Notes under the pieces: generated by a model
What the model saw: only the letters and a program-made list of their open reading frames with translations
The model's database searches: none
What the model was told of the DNA's origin: nothing
Shown: one piece after another, positions 23,692 through 35,309 of the stretch
How the letters are laid out: every line of letters starts with the position of its first letter
Numbering within the stretch: position 1 is the stretch's first letter
NCBI RefSeq assembly: GCF_937616625.2
Contig: NC_065577.1
Location: 17,001,501 to 17,065,500 of the forward strand
From: Mercurialis annua
Taxonomy: Eukaryota > Streptophyta > Magnoliopsida > Malpighiales > Euphorbiaceae
Direction: 5' to 3'
Length of the DNA: 64,000 bases
Translations under genes and position numbers: made by a program

Positions 23692-24079
23692 TTAAAACAA
23701 TGAGTGTGAATAAAAGAGTTTAAAATTGAGTAGCATTAGAATTGAAAGTGGGCGTAGGTTGAAATTAAATTTCATTGAATTGGAGTCCAAATTCTTTAAT
23801 TAGTGCATTATTTGGAGTTTAGGGTCGCATAATTAATTTAGAGAAGGCGAAAATAAAATTAAACCATACTTTTGTACATAACAATGGAAATAGAAAATTG
23901 AGAATCGTTTGGATTTTCATATTATTTATTCTGTGCTTGTCATATTCTAATTTTATGTTTCAGTATATTAATAATAGATCCAGTAAGTATTACTTATATG
24001 CTATAATTTAAATTTAAATAAAAAAATTGTAATATATTATTAAAAAGGTAAAATAATTTATATAATATTTGATATATCT

Positions 24080-24272
24080 AATGGGTCATATAAATTATTT
24101 ATACAATGACAAAAATTAAAATATTACAACCGAAAATTAAATTATTATTAATTAACTAATGAATCGTATAAATAATTAATAAAACACTAATCATTTTTAT
24201 TTAATAATATATAATAAATACAACGGGCCATATGAATGTCGCTCACGTGCGTAGCACGTGGCGAAACGCTAG
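24080..24272 (+). other. Helitron 3' terminus (copy C)
   Basis: AATGGGTCATATAA at 24080, AACGGGCCATATGAA at 24222, perfect hairpin CACGTGC-GTA-GCACGTG at 24244-24260, then CTAG at 24269-24272 followed by T. Confidence 0.85.
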
Positions 24273-24279
24273 TCTATTT

Positions 24280-24319
24280 GTAATCTATATATATACATAT
24301 ATATATATATATATAACTA
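24280..24319. repeat. AT microsatellite between two Helitron ends
   Basis: A mostly (TA)n run separates the 3' end at 24272 from the 5'-like sequence TCTTATA at 24320; it ends with the same TAACTA seen at the other junctions. Confidence 0.8.
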
Positions 24320-24326
24320 TCTTATA

Positions 24327-27300
24327 CTAGCTTTAACCCCGTGCGTTGCACGATTTTTATTAAAAAAAGTTATTTATAATCGTTTCACCAATATCTATTA
24401 AAATAATGATAATTTTATATTTTTTTCTTCATTAATATTTCATTAGACTTCTTTACAAAGATTTTAATTTTCCTTCTTTTTCAAACATAATTTCATTAAT
24501 TAGCAAACAAAATTTTATAGATTCAATGAAATAAAACAATGATAATTTAAGATATCTTATTTGTTTCATTAAAAATTGATCTCATCACACCAGTTATATT
24601 ATATTAACAAAATCTGCAACATAATAAAAAATAAACTATTTATAAATTCTCAACATTTTTTACAGAGAGAAAAAAAACCTTACATGAGAAGGTATAGAGA
24701 CAAAAAAAATTATAAAAAAAATAAAAATTTCAATTAATATTTAATGGATAAATTTAAAAACATAAAGAAGTATCAATTTTTTTGTAAAGAAAGGTTGCCA
24801 AATATAATAAACAATCATCATAAGTATCAATACCATAATAAAAAAAGGTTTGCAATCATATTTTGTTTGGTTTTTTTGAAGATGTTTCCATGTTAGTTTA
24901 GTTTACAAATAAGGCTAATAATTATGAGAATTTAAATTAATATTTAGTGGAATAGTCTAGTAAATTTCAAGAAAGATTATTTGTTATAAAATAATTAATA
25001 CTCCATCCATTCCATTTTATCTACTATCATTTTTTATACGTCTTGATGTCTTAAGAAGATGTTTTTTATATATTATAATTTTTTTTATCCTTGATATAAA
25101 TGAATTTGTTAGATAAATTAATTACGTGTTTGCTATTTCATATTTTCCAGATAAAAAGGGGTATAAAAGAAAATAAATCTTATCACAATTTTTTTTTCAT
25201 AAGTGTTAAAATGGAAAAGTCACAAATAGAATGAAAAGAAAAGAGAATAAATACAAATTATCAAACATATAGTTAATCATGTGTTAGCAATTTGCAAAAA
25301 TTTATAATTATTATAAAATATCTATATTTATTAATGAATTAATAATATAGACATCTTGATAAATAAAATCATTAGTGTCAAATCATAATATTTGACAAAT
25401 TTAAACATAAATCGAATTTATTAAAATATTTTAAACAGTAAAAATAACTTATTAAGTTTATATTATTATAATTAAATATATTTAAAATAAAACATAACTA
25501 AATGTGAAAAGCATTCTTCGCTAGATGCTAAGTTTGATTTTTCTTTGTTTTTTTCTTTTTGTGGATGTTACGATAATCAATGACATAATTTTATTACAAT
25601 AAAATAATTTTTATTGAGACCTACAACATAAACCTAGTAAGTTTTCTTCATTTTATTAATTATAAATTAACCTAAACATATTCCCAGAGAATTGCTAACA
25701 CTATAAATCATAATCAAGAGAATTTTGGTTCTTAATGAAGTAAGAAATAAAGTAATTCTCATTAAAAAAATGAGAAGTGAGAATTTCTAATACTATAAAT
25801 CATAATGAAGAAAAGCAAGAGAATTTTAATTCTTTATGAAGTAGGAATTAAATAATTCTCACAAAAAAATGAGAAAATTAGAAGATACCAATAAAATTTT
25901 AAAAAATACCAATGATTAGAGCCAAACTTTTTCGCTTTTCTAAGAAGATTTTACTGTAATATATCCAATTTTTTAATCGAATTGGAGGTTTAAGTGATTT
26001 TTCCACCTCTAGGACCACCTGAATCAATATTTACACATAATGATAGTTTTCAAGTATCAATAAATTAACATATATTACGATGCAATTACAATCACTAAAT
26101 AACAGCATACAAATCTCAAACAATTTGGCACGAAAACTTATTGAATTTTAGGATATGAAACTCTTTAAAAACTTTTAAATTCTACATCTAAAACAATATT
26201 TCCATAAATCCATATAGATTAACGAAAATGGAAATAATCAAAATAAATACCTCTTTATTTCATCAAAAATTGAACCTGCAAAATTTAAAACATGATGTTA
26301 ATAAAAATCTAATATTTTATAGTAAAGAATTGAAATGTTAAAATTTAAAACTCACCTAAAAAGTAGTAAAGAAAAACAAAGATGTGAATATATATAATAG
26401 TGATTTATAGGAAAAGCAATAGTAATTTTTTCATTAAGTTTTCAATATAATTTATTACCAATTCTAACGAAAAGGAAACGGTTTGAATTTTTGAAGATTA
26501 CCATATAAACAATTAGTCATTGTAATTAATTTAAAAAAATTATTAATTTTTGTTGGATGGTTGAAATGAATAGCATATAACCTTCTTTTTCATTGGTATG
26601 TTTAATGAAAATTATTTAAATAAGGAAATTTCATGTTATGGATTCTGAAAAGAAACTGAAATATTTAAAAATAAATTTTTTATTAAATGTTGGTATGAGT
26701 TACCAAAAAATTTATTATGTAGACCATTTTTAAGCTATGATTATAAAACATATTTACGTTTTTTCCCATTCATTTTCTAAGCCATGGTTACAAAACATAC
26801 TATTAGCATTAATTGGATATGTGTCAATTGGAGTTTTTAAAAGTTTGTTATTAAAACAAAAAAAGTCATTAAATGTTGGTAAGAGTTACCGATTTTTTTA
26901 TTATGTAGACTATTTTTTTAAGCCATGATTATAAAACATACTAATAATAAATTAGGAGACTAAAAAAATTTAAACCTTCCATTTATGTTTTTTTTTTCAT
27001 TCTTTTTTAAGTCATGATATATTTTCTAATACTATTAATTAATTTGGAAGACCAAAAAAAATTATAAGACCTTCCATATATATAGTAGATTACCTTTGGA
27101 TATATGTAAATGGAAGTTGTTTTTTTTAAGTTTATAAGAATTAAAAAAAAATAGAGAGTAAATAAGTAAACCTTCCATTTACGTTTTTTTTTTATTCATT
27201 TTTAAAGCCCTGATTATAAAGCATACTATTAGCATTAACTGTATATGTGTCAACTGTTTTTTTGAAATAGTATATACTTGATTTTTAATGGATTAGTTTA

Positions 27301-27652
27301 GAAAATGTAAAAAAATCTTAAAAATCTTAAAAATGTCAATAATTAATCATTTTTATATTAGGTTAGCAATTTAGAAAAAAAATTAATAAATCAACATAAA
27401 TTTATATAAAATGGAAAATGTTATAGGAGTTTTAAAAGAAAATATTACCAGACAATCAATGCATTAATTTTACCATAGCAATTTAAAAAGGAATGTTACC
27501 AAATTAGATTAAGAACCTATTAATGCATTTTCATTAATTTCACCATACTAATTTGAAAAATATTATAAAAATTTAAAAGAGAAAATATGAGAGTGATTGT
27601 GGGAGTGCCAAGTGTCAATCATTTGGAAAAAATATCCTGCTTTATATATATA
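24327..27652 (-). mobile_element. Minus-strand Helitron 1 of a tandem pair
   Basis: The 3' end on the minus strand is hairpin CGTGC-AAC-GCACG (24352-24340) followed by CTAG (24330-24327). The 5' side reads TATATATATAAAGCAGGA at 27652, abutting the next element's 3' end directly; the usual leading TC is missing. The interior is AT-rich with imperfect repeats (about 105 bp near 25700-25880, about 183 bp near 26690-27240) and no protein. Confidence 0.75.
24990..25250. mobile_element. Possible Stowaway/mariner-like MITE, degenerate
   Basis: The left side TACTCCATCCATTCCATTTT resembles the CTCCCTCCGT terminal repeat of Stowaway elements. The right side near 25210-25245 (AATGGAAAAGTCACAAATAGAATG) is only a weak inverted match. 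Boundaries approximate. Confidence 0.35.
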
Positions 27653-30600
27653 CTAGCTTTAGTCCCGTGCGTTGCACGATTTTTTTAATTATTAATGTAT
27701 TAAAATATTATAATTAGTAGAGCTTTGTTTATATTTTTTATTTGGAAACTCCCTTTTTTTTATCAAAATTTGGATAATTTTTTGATTATTTATAAGCTAA
27801 CAGATATTGTATACATTTGTTTAATTTTAATAGGTCGTTATGTTTTATTTTGAAAAATTAATGTTCATTTTAATTATTTTGAAAGATATATGAAAAATTA
27901 TTTAAATTAAAAGTTTCAAATTTTATATTAATAATTTTAATGCCGCATTTATAAAGATTAAATTTTTGTAACTCATAACCAATACAGAAGTCAAATCTTA
28001 TTCATATTTATTGACCAATCAAGCCGAATTGTTTTTATCAAAGAAACTACAATCCATTTTAACTTAATTCCCATCTTGACATTTAATTAATATAATATAA
28101 TTGATCATATTAGTAAAATCAAATAAGGTAGTATGACAATTCAAAATATATACTATTAAATTAGAAAGTGCAGATTAATTGCAAAACTGATTTATTCTAT
28201 TTAACATATCATTTGTATTAGTTAGATTGTTATTTTTTATCAAAATAAAAACATTCATTTTGTAGCAAATTTTTCTTTCCAATTCTATCACTCAATCAAT
28301 ATTGTTTAATTATATTAGCAAAATTAGATAAAATAATATTAGTAATTAATTTATTGTAATTAATAAAAAAATATTGTTAACGAATTTGATTAACAATCAA
28401 TTAATGGATTAAATTTGCAAATCACAACATGTAAGCTAAAAAAATATTATTCAAATTTAAACATAAAAAGGTAATCAAATTAGTACTATTTTTACCATAC
28501 CAATTAAAAATAAATACTATTGACTTACTGTAATTAAAAAAACGTTGCTATCAAATTTAATTAACAATCAGTTAATATAAGCTAAACAAAAGTTATTCAA
28601 ATTTAAAACTAAAAAGGTAACCAAATTACTTTTTTTACCATACCAATTAAAAATAAATATTATTATAAATTAAAAAAATTGTTACCAAATTTGATAGCAA
28701 TGAATTAATGAATTAAATTTGCATATCTTTACATATAAGCTAAAAGAAATATTATTCGGATTTAAAGCTGCAAAGATAACCAAATAAGAAATTTTAAAAA
28801 CAAATTACATATTATCATGTCAATTAAAAAATAATATAAAAATTTAAAATAAATGAATATGAGTGTGGTTGTGATTATAACTGTGAAAGTTAATGACTGT
28901 AATTTTCTTTAATTTTGTTAATTGGTTGATGCCTTTTGTAATTTTTTTCTACTTTTAAATTTTAATCATATTTCCTTTAACATATATACAAAAAATATTA
29001 TTATGTAATATAATTGGTTAATTTAATATAATAATATAATAATATTTATTATTAATTTTGTAACTAAACCATTTAGTATTAATTAGAGAAACTATTAAAG
29101 AGCTTTAAATTATTATTTATTACCAAATTTAAAATATTTATTTTGTTATTAATTATACATTTCCAATCTTACCTATAATTAATATAATAATAATAATAAT
29201 ATTAATAAAACAAAAAAATAAATAAAATAATGTTAGTAATTTTACCAATTAGATTAACAAACCAAGGACTTTATTATAAATTGACCAATGCAACAATTTT
29301 AAGATAAAATGTTACCAAATTAAATCAAAAAACTAATTAAAACTACAATTCATTAATTTACCATACTAATTAAAATTATTGTAGCAATCTTGAAGGAAAA
29401 ATTATAACCAAATTTGATTAACAAAGCAACAAATACATTGAATTCATTAACTTTGCCATTTAAATTAAAAAAAATGGTGTAGGCTTATAGCTATTTCAAA
29501 AAAAAATGTTTCAAAAGTTGATTAAAAAATCAATTAAATTTTATCATATTGATTAAAAAAATATAAAAAATATAAAAATGATTGTGAGAGTATCAAGTAT
29601 CAACCAAAGAAAAAGAGATTAACAACCATTCAAATCTTATAATATTAATTTTAAAAATATTAAATCAAATATGAGAATAATTGTTATAGTGTGAGATGTG
29701 AATTAAAGAAAATAAATTAGAATACAAAAAAAAAGATGATTATAAAACCTTATGATTTTTATTCTCTATCATGAGAAAAGTCTTCTCAACACCTACATAA
29801 AATTGTTAATTAACACAAAACATTTGAACAATAGAAAACACCAACAACTAAAGACAAACTTTATAGTAAATAAGAGAAAAATAACATATTTACCTGAGAA
29901 GTTAGTAGCTTTTGAGATTGAAGAAGAATAAAAATATGAGTATATATAATAGGGATTTATGAGCAAATCAAAAGATTTTTAACATTAATGTATATTCATT
30001 AGCAATTAGCATTTATATACAAAAACCGTTACTCATTAGCAATTAGCATTTATAAGAGTAAATGATAATCAAATCAAATCAAATGAATTATTAATCATTA
30101 ACTAAAATAGTGTAATATTACCAAAAAATGATATGAGAATAATTTTTCTCATTAAAGGTTACCAAAAATAAGAAGTCATGTAAGTAAGGTTTATAGAAAA
30201 TATGATAAATTTTTTTATCTAATGTAATGAAAATTGAAATTTCATACCAATAAAATTATTAAAAATAGATCGGTAAAATAATTAGTGTAAGGTAAAAAAA
30301 TCACAATTACTTAACTATTAGCTAGTGTTATGTTAATAAAAGGAAAAACATAAAAATAATTTTCTTTACCAAATATAAATAAATAAAATTATAACTATAA
30401 ATTTTTAAGTATTAATATATTACTACTACACATTAGTAAATTTATTAAAAAACTTTTTGTAATTCAATTTGTCTCAGCAAATTATTTTTAGTAGGAGATA
30501 AAAAATCATAAATAAAAATATAATTAGTATTTTAGTATTTTTTTTATTGTAGTATTTTATAAATATAGATATTGAGTTTCGGCTCAATAGAGTGAGTACT

Positions 30601-30881
30601 CGTTTCCAAAAAAAAAATATAGATCAAAGAAAGGAAAGCCCTTCTTATTATATTTATTGTCAAATTTAAATTTTTACCAATAAAGAAATGAAAAAGGAAA
30701 GTCTATAAATTGTAATCAAAGCAATTAAAATAATATTTCTTTTAAGTAGATTATTGGTCAATTAATTTTGACAAATGAAAGAATTTTTAAGAAGAAAAAG
30801 GTGAGAACCAATCACATATTGCCAAGTGTCGATTTCTCAATCCATGGGAAAAAACGTCCTGCTTTATATATATATAGTAGA
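27653..30881 (-). mobile_element. Minus-strand Helitron 2 of a tandem pair
   Basis: The 5' end TCTACTATATATATATAAAGC starts at 30881 after A; the 3' end is hairpin CGTGC-AAC-GCACG (27678-27666) and CTAG (27656-27653). Near its 5' end it shares a stretch with element 1 (GCAGGA, a few bases later the TTGACACTTGGCA-type block), so the two are the same family. Rich in TTACCAAAT words; no coding frame recognised. It contains a truncated SINE at 30571. Confidence 0.8.
30571..30614 (+). mobile_element. 5'-truncated SINE tail
   Basis: 44 bp matching the 3' end of the SINE at 11101 (GAGTTTCGGCTCAATAGAGTG, then A-run), flanked by AAATATAGAT on both sides (30561-30570, 30615-30624). A 5'-truncated insertion with a target duplication is expected of target-primed reverse transcription. 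Confidence 0.75.
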
Positions 30882-31745
30882 TAGTAGATAGATAGATGTG
30901 GGAAGGGAGGGTGAGGACAGGTAAAATTACGATATTAGGGTCAATATAAATAAATAATTACAACAAGTGTAATTAACTAAGAGTTTTACTCTAATAAAGA
31001 AAAAAACACAGAATTAAATAGGAGTCTAATTTTAAATCAAAAAATTTATAAGTTTAGAGTTTAGTTTCCGTAAGTAACTATGTGAAATAATATACTGCTA
31101 CTTAAGACAATAGGATTCTTAATAATTTTTCAACAAAAAACGTATAACGGCTTTTTACATATGCTAGATTGCTAGGCTTTCATGATATAATGATATGCAT
31201 GGCAAAATTGAACTTTATCCAGAGAAATGGGTAGGTGATAATATTTGTTGTTTGGTAAATTAATTTCATTTGCTATTATATTTACAAACAAAAATATTAA
31301 AATTTAATAAATTTAATAAAAGAATAAAAAATAAGGTGGTTAATATATTTTAAAAATGATTGTACTCAGGGACGGATGTAAGGTAGGGCAGGCAGGGCCT
31401 GGGCCCTACCTCACATAATTAATTTTCTTTTTTATCTAAACTAATTAAACCCTTACAATAGGATTAGCCATGTATAGTTTCCCCTGATTACGTAAAAGTT
31501 TGTTTTATAGCAAAGCCTATTAATGTACTATTTGGGTTAGTCTAAAATATTACCAAGATTAGGAGCGTGTAGCAAATTAAAATGTATAATAAATTCTACT
31601 AATATTTATATAAACCAACTTAAAATTTCTTTTAGGTTGCATGTTTTTTTTTTTGGTCAATCACCAAAAAGAGAGCAATTTTATTGCTAATAAGAGATAC
31701 ACCAATACACTTCTGGGATCAAGCCCAGATAAAAAAAGAGGCTAA

Positions 31746-34700
31746 TTAATTACATCTGGCCTCAACAATGTTTCTAATGCTACTGAACACTTGAGCAGCA
31801 GGCTTCAGCTTCTGATTGAAAACAAAATCATTTCTGGCGCACCAGATCTGATAGACAGCTGCACAAAAGCACAACTTTCTCATCTTCGCACTTGCTGATT
31901 TCCCCTTCGTTCTCCTGATGAAAAAACATACCTCTCTTCTCCAAGTATAACCATTTCTGATAAATCCCAGAAACTCCAGAACTTTCCTCCATATCTCTTT
32001 CACAAAGCTACAGTCAAAGAATAGGTGACTGATACATTCCATTTGCTGATTGCAGAAACAACACCTGTCATCTGCAGTAATTCTCCATTTACACAGCTTA
32101 TCCTTGGTTTGCAGCCTATTGTGGAGGGCTAACCAAGTAATAAAGGAGTGTCTAGGTATATTGCCTTTAAACCAGACAAGCTTATACCAGGGAACATCAT
32201 CTCTATCAGGAGTCAAAGTTTTCCAAATGCTGCTAATAGTGAATTTTCCACTGCCATTAATTCTCCAAGAAATGCAGTCCTCATTATTCTCCATCACTGA
32301 ATGATTCTTTCTAATGTGATCCCAACAAGTAGATGTAGCTTCATCAATGGGATCAGGCAAGTCCCATTGTCCTCTGCTCCACAAGTCATGGACTACTGCT
32401 GTTTTAGGAATATCTGCATCTTTAATGACAATATCAGGAAACATTTGCACAACTGATTTCCCTTCTATCCAAGGGTCAAACCAAAAAGAAAATCTTTTGC
32501 CATTCCCCAATTTGTACCTAAAAAAATGGCCTATGTCTCCTCTAATGTTCAAGAGCTGCCTCCAACTCCAAGAGCAGTCACCTGGCTTACTCAGACCCCA
32601 GAAACTCAGCCTCTTTAACTTGTTAACTATAACCCAGTTAGCCCAGATTGAAGGTTTCAAGCTAACCAACTCCCAAACATGCTTGCTTACAGATGCTATG
32701 TTCCATAAGTGCATTGGTTTAACTCCCAGACCACCTTTCTTTTTGCTATTACACACTGCTTTCCAATTAACCAGACCACCATTTTTTTGACTATTAGACC
32801 CATGCCATAGAAAGGACCTACAAACAGCCTCCACTCCTTTAACAACAGCTTTAGGAAGTAGAAAAATGGAACACCAATAGACATGCATGCTCATTAAAAC
32901 TGAGTTTACTAATTGAAGCCTTCCTGCATAGGACAGGCTCCTAGAAGTCCACTGATTAATTCTATTTGTGATTTTCATAATGAGGTTTTCACAATGAGAT
33001 TTCCTGAGTTTAGTTGAAATTAGTGGGAGTCCTAGGTATTTGATGGGCAGGCATCCTTCCTGAAATCCTAGGATATCCAAAATCTCAGTCTTATTTTTAT
33101 CACCATTGAAGAAAACAGAACTTTTGTTCTTGTTAGGCACTAGACCAGAACAATCAGAAAAAACATCAATGGATCCTTTAATGATGGAAACAGAAGTCAC
33201 ATCACTTTTGCAAAACATGAACAGGTCATCTGCAAAAGTTAATTGACAAAGGTTCAAAGTATTACACCCTTTATGAAATTTGAAACCAGTTCCAGGTTTA
33301 GTATTCTTAGCAACTAACCTTGTAAAAAACTCCATACATAACACAAAAATGAGGGGTGAGATTGGGTCTCCTTGTCTGAGTCCTTTACCACCATTAAAAT
33401 AACCTTCTGACTCCCCATTTATCACCACAGAGAACTTTACTGTTTTGATGCAAGTCATAATTAGCTTTATGAACTTACTAGGAAATCTGTATCCAAGCAG
33501 AATCTCTTCTACAAAATCCCAACTAACAGTGTCATATGCTTTCTGTATGTCAATTTTTAAGGCACAATCACAGCTATCATTCCTATGATAATTTCTTACT
33601 ATCTCATGAGCAAGGAGTATGTTATCAGCTATACTCCTATCTGGGATAAAAGCAGATTGAGAAACATTCACTAGCTTAGCCAGGACATCTCTAAGCCTAT
33701 TTGTCAAAATTTTTGAAATGCATTTGTACATTACATTACAACATGCAATAGGCCTGTAATCACTAATAGTAACAGGATTTTGTACCTTAGGGATTAGAGT
33801 GATAGCAGTTGAGTTAGTTTCTCTCAGCATTCTCCCAGTAGCAAAGAAGTCTGAAATGGCATGGACAACATCAGTTCCTATGATTCTCCAGCTTTTCTTA
33901 TAGAACTCACTGCTGAACCCATCTGGACCAGGAGCTTTATCTCCTTTTATAGAGAAAATAGCTTTTCTGATCTCCTCTGAGGTCACATCTCTGTCTAGCA
34001 CTGATCTGTCTTCATTAGATAGAGTGTATCCTTCCAGAAAGATACTAGGATCTGAGTGGACTCTTCTAGGATTAGCTGTCCCTAGAAAATCCTGAAAATG
34101 ATCAATGATCTCTGCTTTTATCTCAGCAAGATCCTCACTAACATCACCATTCCTCAGCTTGAGTTTCATTATCTTCTTCCTTAACTGCCTTTGCTTGATG
34201 CAATTATGGAAGAACTTGGAGTTTTGATCACCAAGACTTATCCATAGAGCTCTGGATTTCTGCCTAAGAATGTTCTCCTCCCAAATCAGAAGCTTAAAAA
34301 GGTGGTTGTTGCAAGCTTTTTCCTCATCTTGGAGGATAGGATTAAAAGGGTCTAGGGATAGATTAGCCTGCAGATTGAGCAGCATCTCTCTTGCTTGATT
34401 TACCCTCTTTGACATGTCACTGAAATCTTTATTGTTCAGATTCCTGAGATTTTTCCTAAGAGCTTTCAATTTCTGATAGTGTTGATACATGCTACTGCCA
34501 TTGTAATCTACTTTCCAGGCATCCTCAACTATCTTCCTGAAGTTGTCATGCTCACACCACACATTATAGAATCTAAACATAGATCTTCTATTACTAGAAC
34601 TATTGTTTAGCTTTATCTTCAGAGGAGAATGGTCAGACACCCCTGGGCTTAGAACTTCATAAAAGCAGTTCTCCCAGTTTTTAGTAGCAAATTCATTCAT

Positions 34701-35309
34701 GAAACACCAGTCAATCTTCCTCCATACTCTATTATCACCTTCTTGATTGTTATTCCATGTGAACTTCAATCCCAGATGACTAACTTCTGAGAGGTTATTA
34801 CTGTCTAGCCAGCTTTGAAATTCCTCAGCTGCTTGTCCATCAATGTCAACACCACCCTGTCTGTTACTATTATCCAAGACTGCATTAAAATCTCCAGTGA
34901 TAATCCAGTTACCATCTATTCCCAGCATATTGGAATTTAGATGATACCACAGATCCTTCCTTTCCTCAGCCACATAAGAACCATATACAAAAGCTACACA
35001 AAACTGATCTCCATTCATCTCTACTTTACAGTGGATAAACTGTTTGTGATGTATTACATTCACCATTTTTACTAAATCAGTATTGAAAAGGACCCAAATT
35101 CTACCCATATCTGAGTTTGAGTAGTTATGAATCACTTCCCAACCAGGCAATCTATTACTTATTTTTTTCCAATTTTTCTCAAAACTAGAGCAATTAACTC
35201 TAGTCTCCAAAACCCCAACCATATTCATTTTATGTTTTTTAATCAGAGAGATCAACTCTGATTGTTTTAGAGGGTTGTTTAGCCCTCTAATGTTCCAAGA
35301 ACCTATCAT
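31746..35309 (-). CDS. LINE ORF2: endonuclease and reverse transcriptase
   Basis: 1187 residues without a stop. The apurinic-type endonuclease occupies about 1-235 with Asn6 (SWNIRG), Glu35 (LETRV), Asp140 and Asn142 (GDFNAV) and Asp226/His227 (SDHSPL). The reverse transcriptase spans about 445-760 with Asp587 (KIDIQKAYD), GLRQGDPISPL near 643-653 and the catalytic FADD at 692-695. A zf-RVT region with Cys/His pairs (CCFCNQQMECISHLFFDC) lies near the C-terminus. No RNase H domain follows. The enzyme nicks target DNA and reverse-transcribes the element's RNA there. Its ATG overlaps the ORF1 stop (ATGA), which suggests reinitiation. All core catalytic residues are present, so it may be active. 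Confidence 0.93.
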   Translation of the reverse strand: MIGSWNIRGLNNPLKQSELISLIKKHKMNMVGVLETRVNCSSFEKNWKKISNRLPGWEVIHNYSNSDMGRIWVLFNTDLVKMVNVIHHKQFIHCKVEMNGDQFCVAFVYGSYVAEERKDLWYHLNSNMLGIDGNWIITGDFNAVLDNSNRQGGVDIDGQAAEEFQSWLDSNNLSEVSHLGLKFTWNNNQEGDNRVWRKIDWCFMNEFATKNWENCFYEVLSPGVSDHSPLKIKLNNSSSNRRSMFRFYNVWCEHDNFRKIVEDAWKVDYNGSSMYQHYQKLKALRKNLRNLNNKDFSDMSKRVNQAREMLLNLQANLSLDPFNPILQDEEKACNNHLFKLLIWEENILRQKSRALWISLGDQNSKFFHNCIKQRQLRKKIMKLKLRNGDVSEDLAEIKAEIIDHFQDFLGTANPRRVHSDPSIFLEGYTLSNEDRSVLDRDVTSEEIRKAIFSIKGDKAPGPDGFSSEFYKKSWRIIGTDVVHAISDFFATGRMLRETNSTAITLIPKVQNPVTISDYRPIACCNVMYKCISKILTNRLRDVLAKLVNVSQSAFIPDRSIADNILLAHEIVRNYHRNDSCDCALKIDIQKAYDTVSWDFVEEILLGYRFPSKFIKLIMTCIKTVKFSVVINGESEGYFNGGKGLRQGDPISPLIFVLCMEFFTRLVAKNTKPGTGFKFHKGCNTLNLCQLTFADDLFMFCKSDVTSVSIIKGSIDVFSDCSGLVPNKNKSSVFFNGDKNKTEILDILGFQEGCLPIKYLGLPLISTKLRKSHCENLIMKITNRINQWTSRSLSYAGRLQLVNSVLMSMHVYWCSIFLLPKAVVKGVEAVCRSFLWHGSNSQKNGGLVNWKAVCNSKKKGGLGVKPMHLWNIASVSKHVWELVSLKPSIWANWVIVNKLKRLSFWGLSKPGDCSWSWRQLLNIRGDIGHFFRYKLGNGKRFSFWFDPWIEGKSVVQMFPDIVIKDADIPKTAVVHDLWSRGQWDLPDPIDEATSTCWDHIRKNHSVMENNEDCISWRINGSGKFTISSIWKTLTPDRDDVPWYKLVWFKGNIPRHSFITWLALHNRLQTKDKLCKWRITADDRCCFCNQQMECISHLFFDCSFVKEIWRKVLEFLGFIRNGYTWRREVCFFIRRTKGKSASAKMRKLCFCAAVYQIWCARNDFVFNQKLKPAAQVFSSIRNIVEARCN

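Larger units (their letters stand above)
11836..24272 (+). mobile_element. Helitron copy C, split by several insertions; may carry the SMAP1-like gene
   Basis: It starts TCTTATATGTGGGAGGGAGG and ends with hairpin 24244-24260 and CTAG at 24269-24272. Removing the nested minus-strand Helitrons, MULE, solo LTR and MITE leaves roughly 1.5 kb, similar to the roughly 1.8 kb left for copy D. The remaining pieces are 11836-12035, 14442-14569, 20134-20174, 22309-22682 and 23149-24272 less the MITE. If this is one element, the SMAP1-like gene and its promoter sit inside it. The alternative is that the two ends belong to separate copies flanking a resident gene. Confidence 0.45.
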
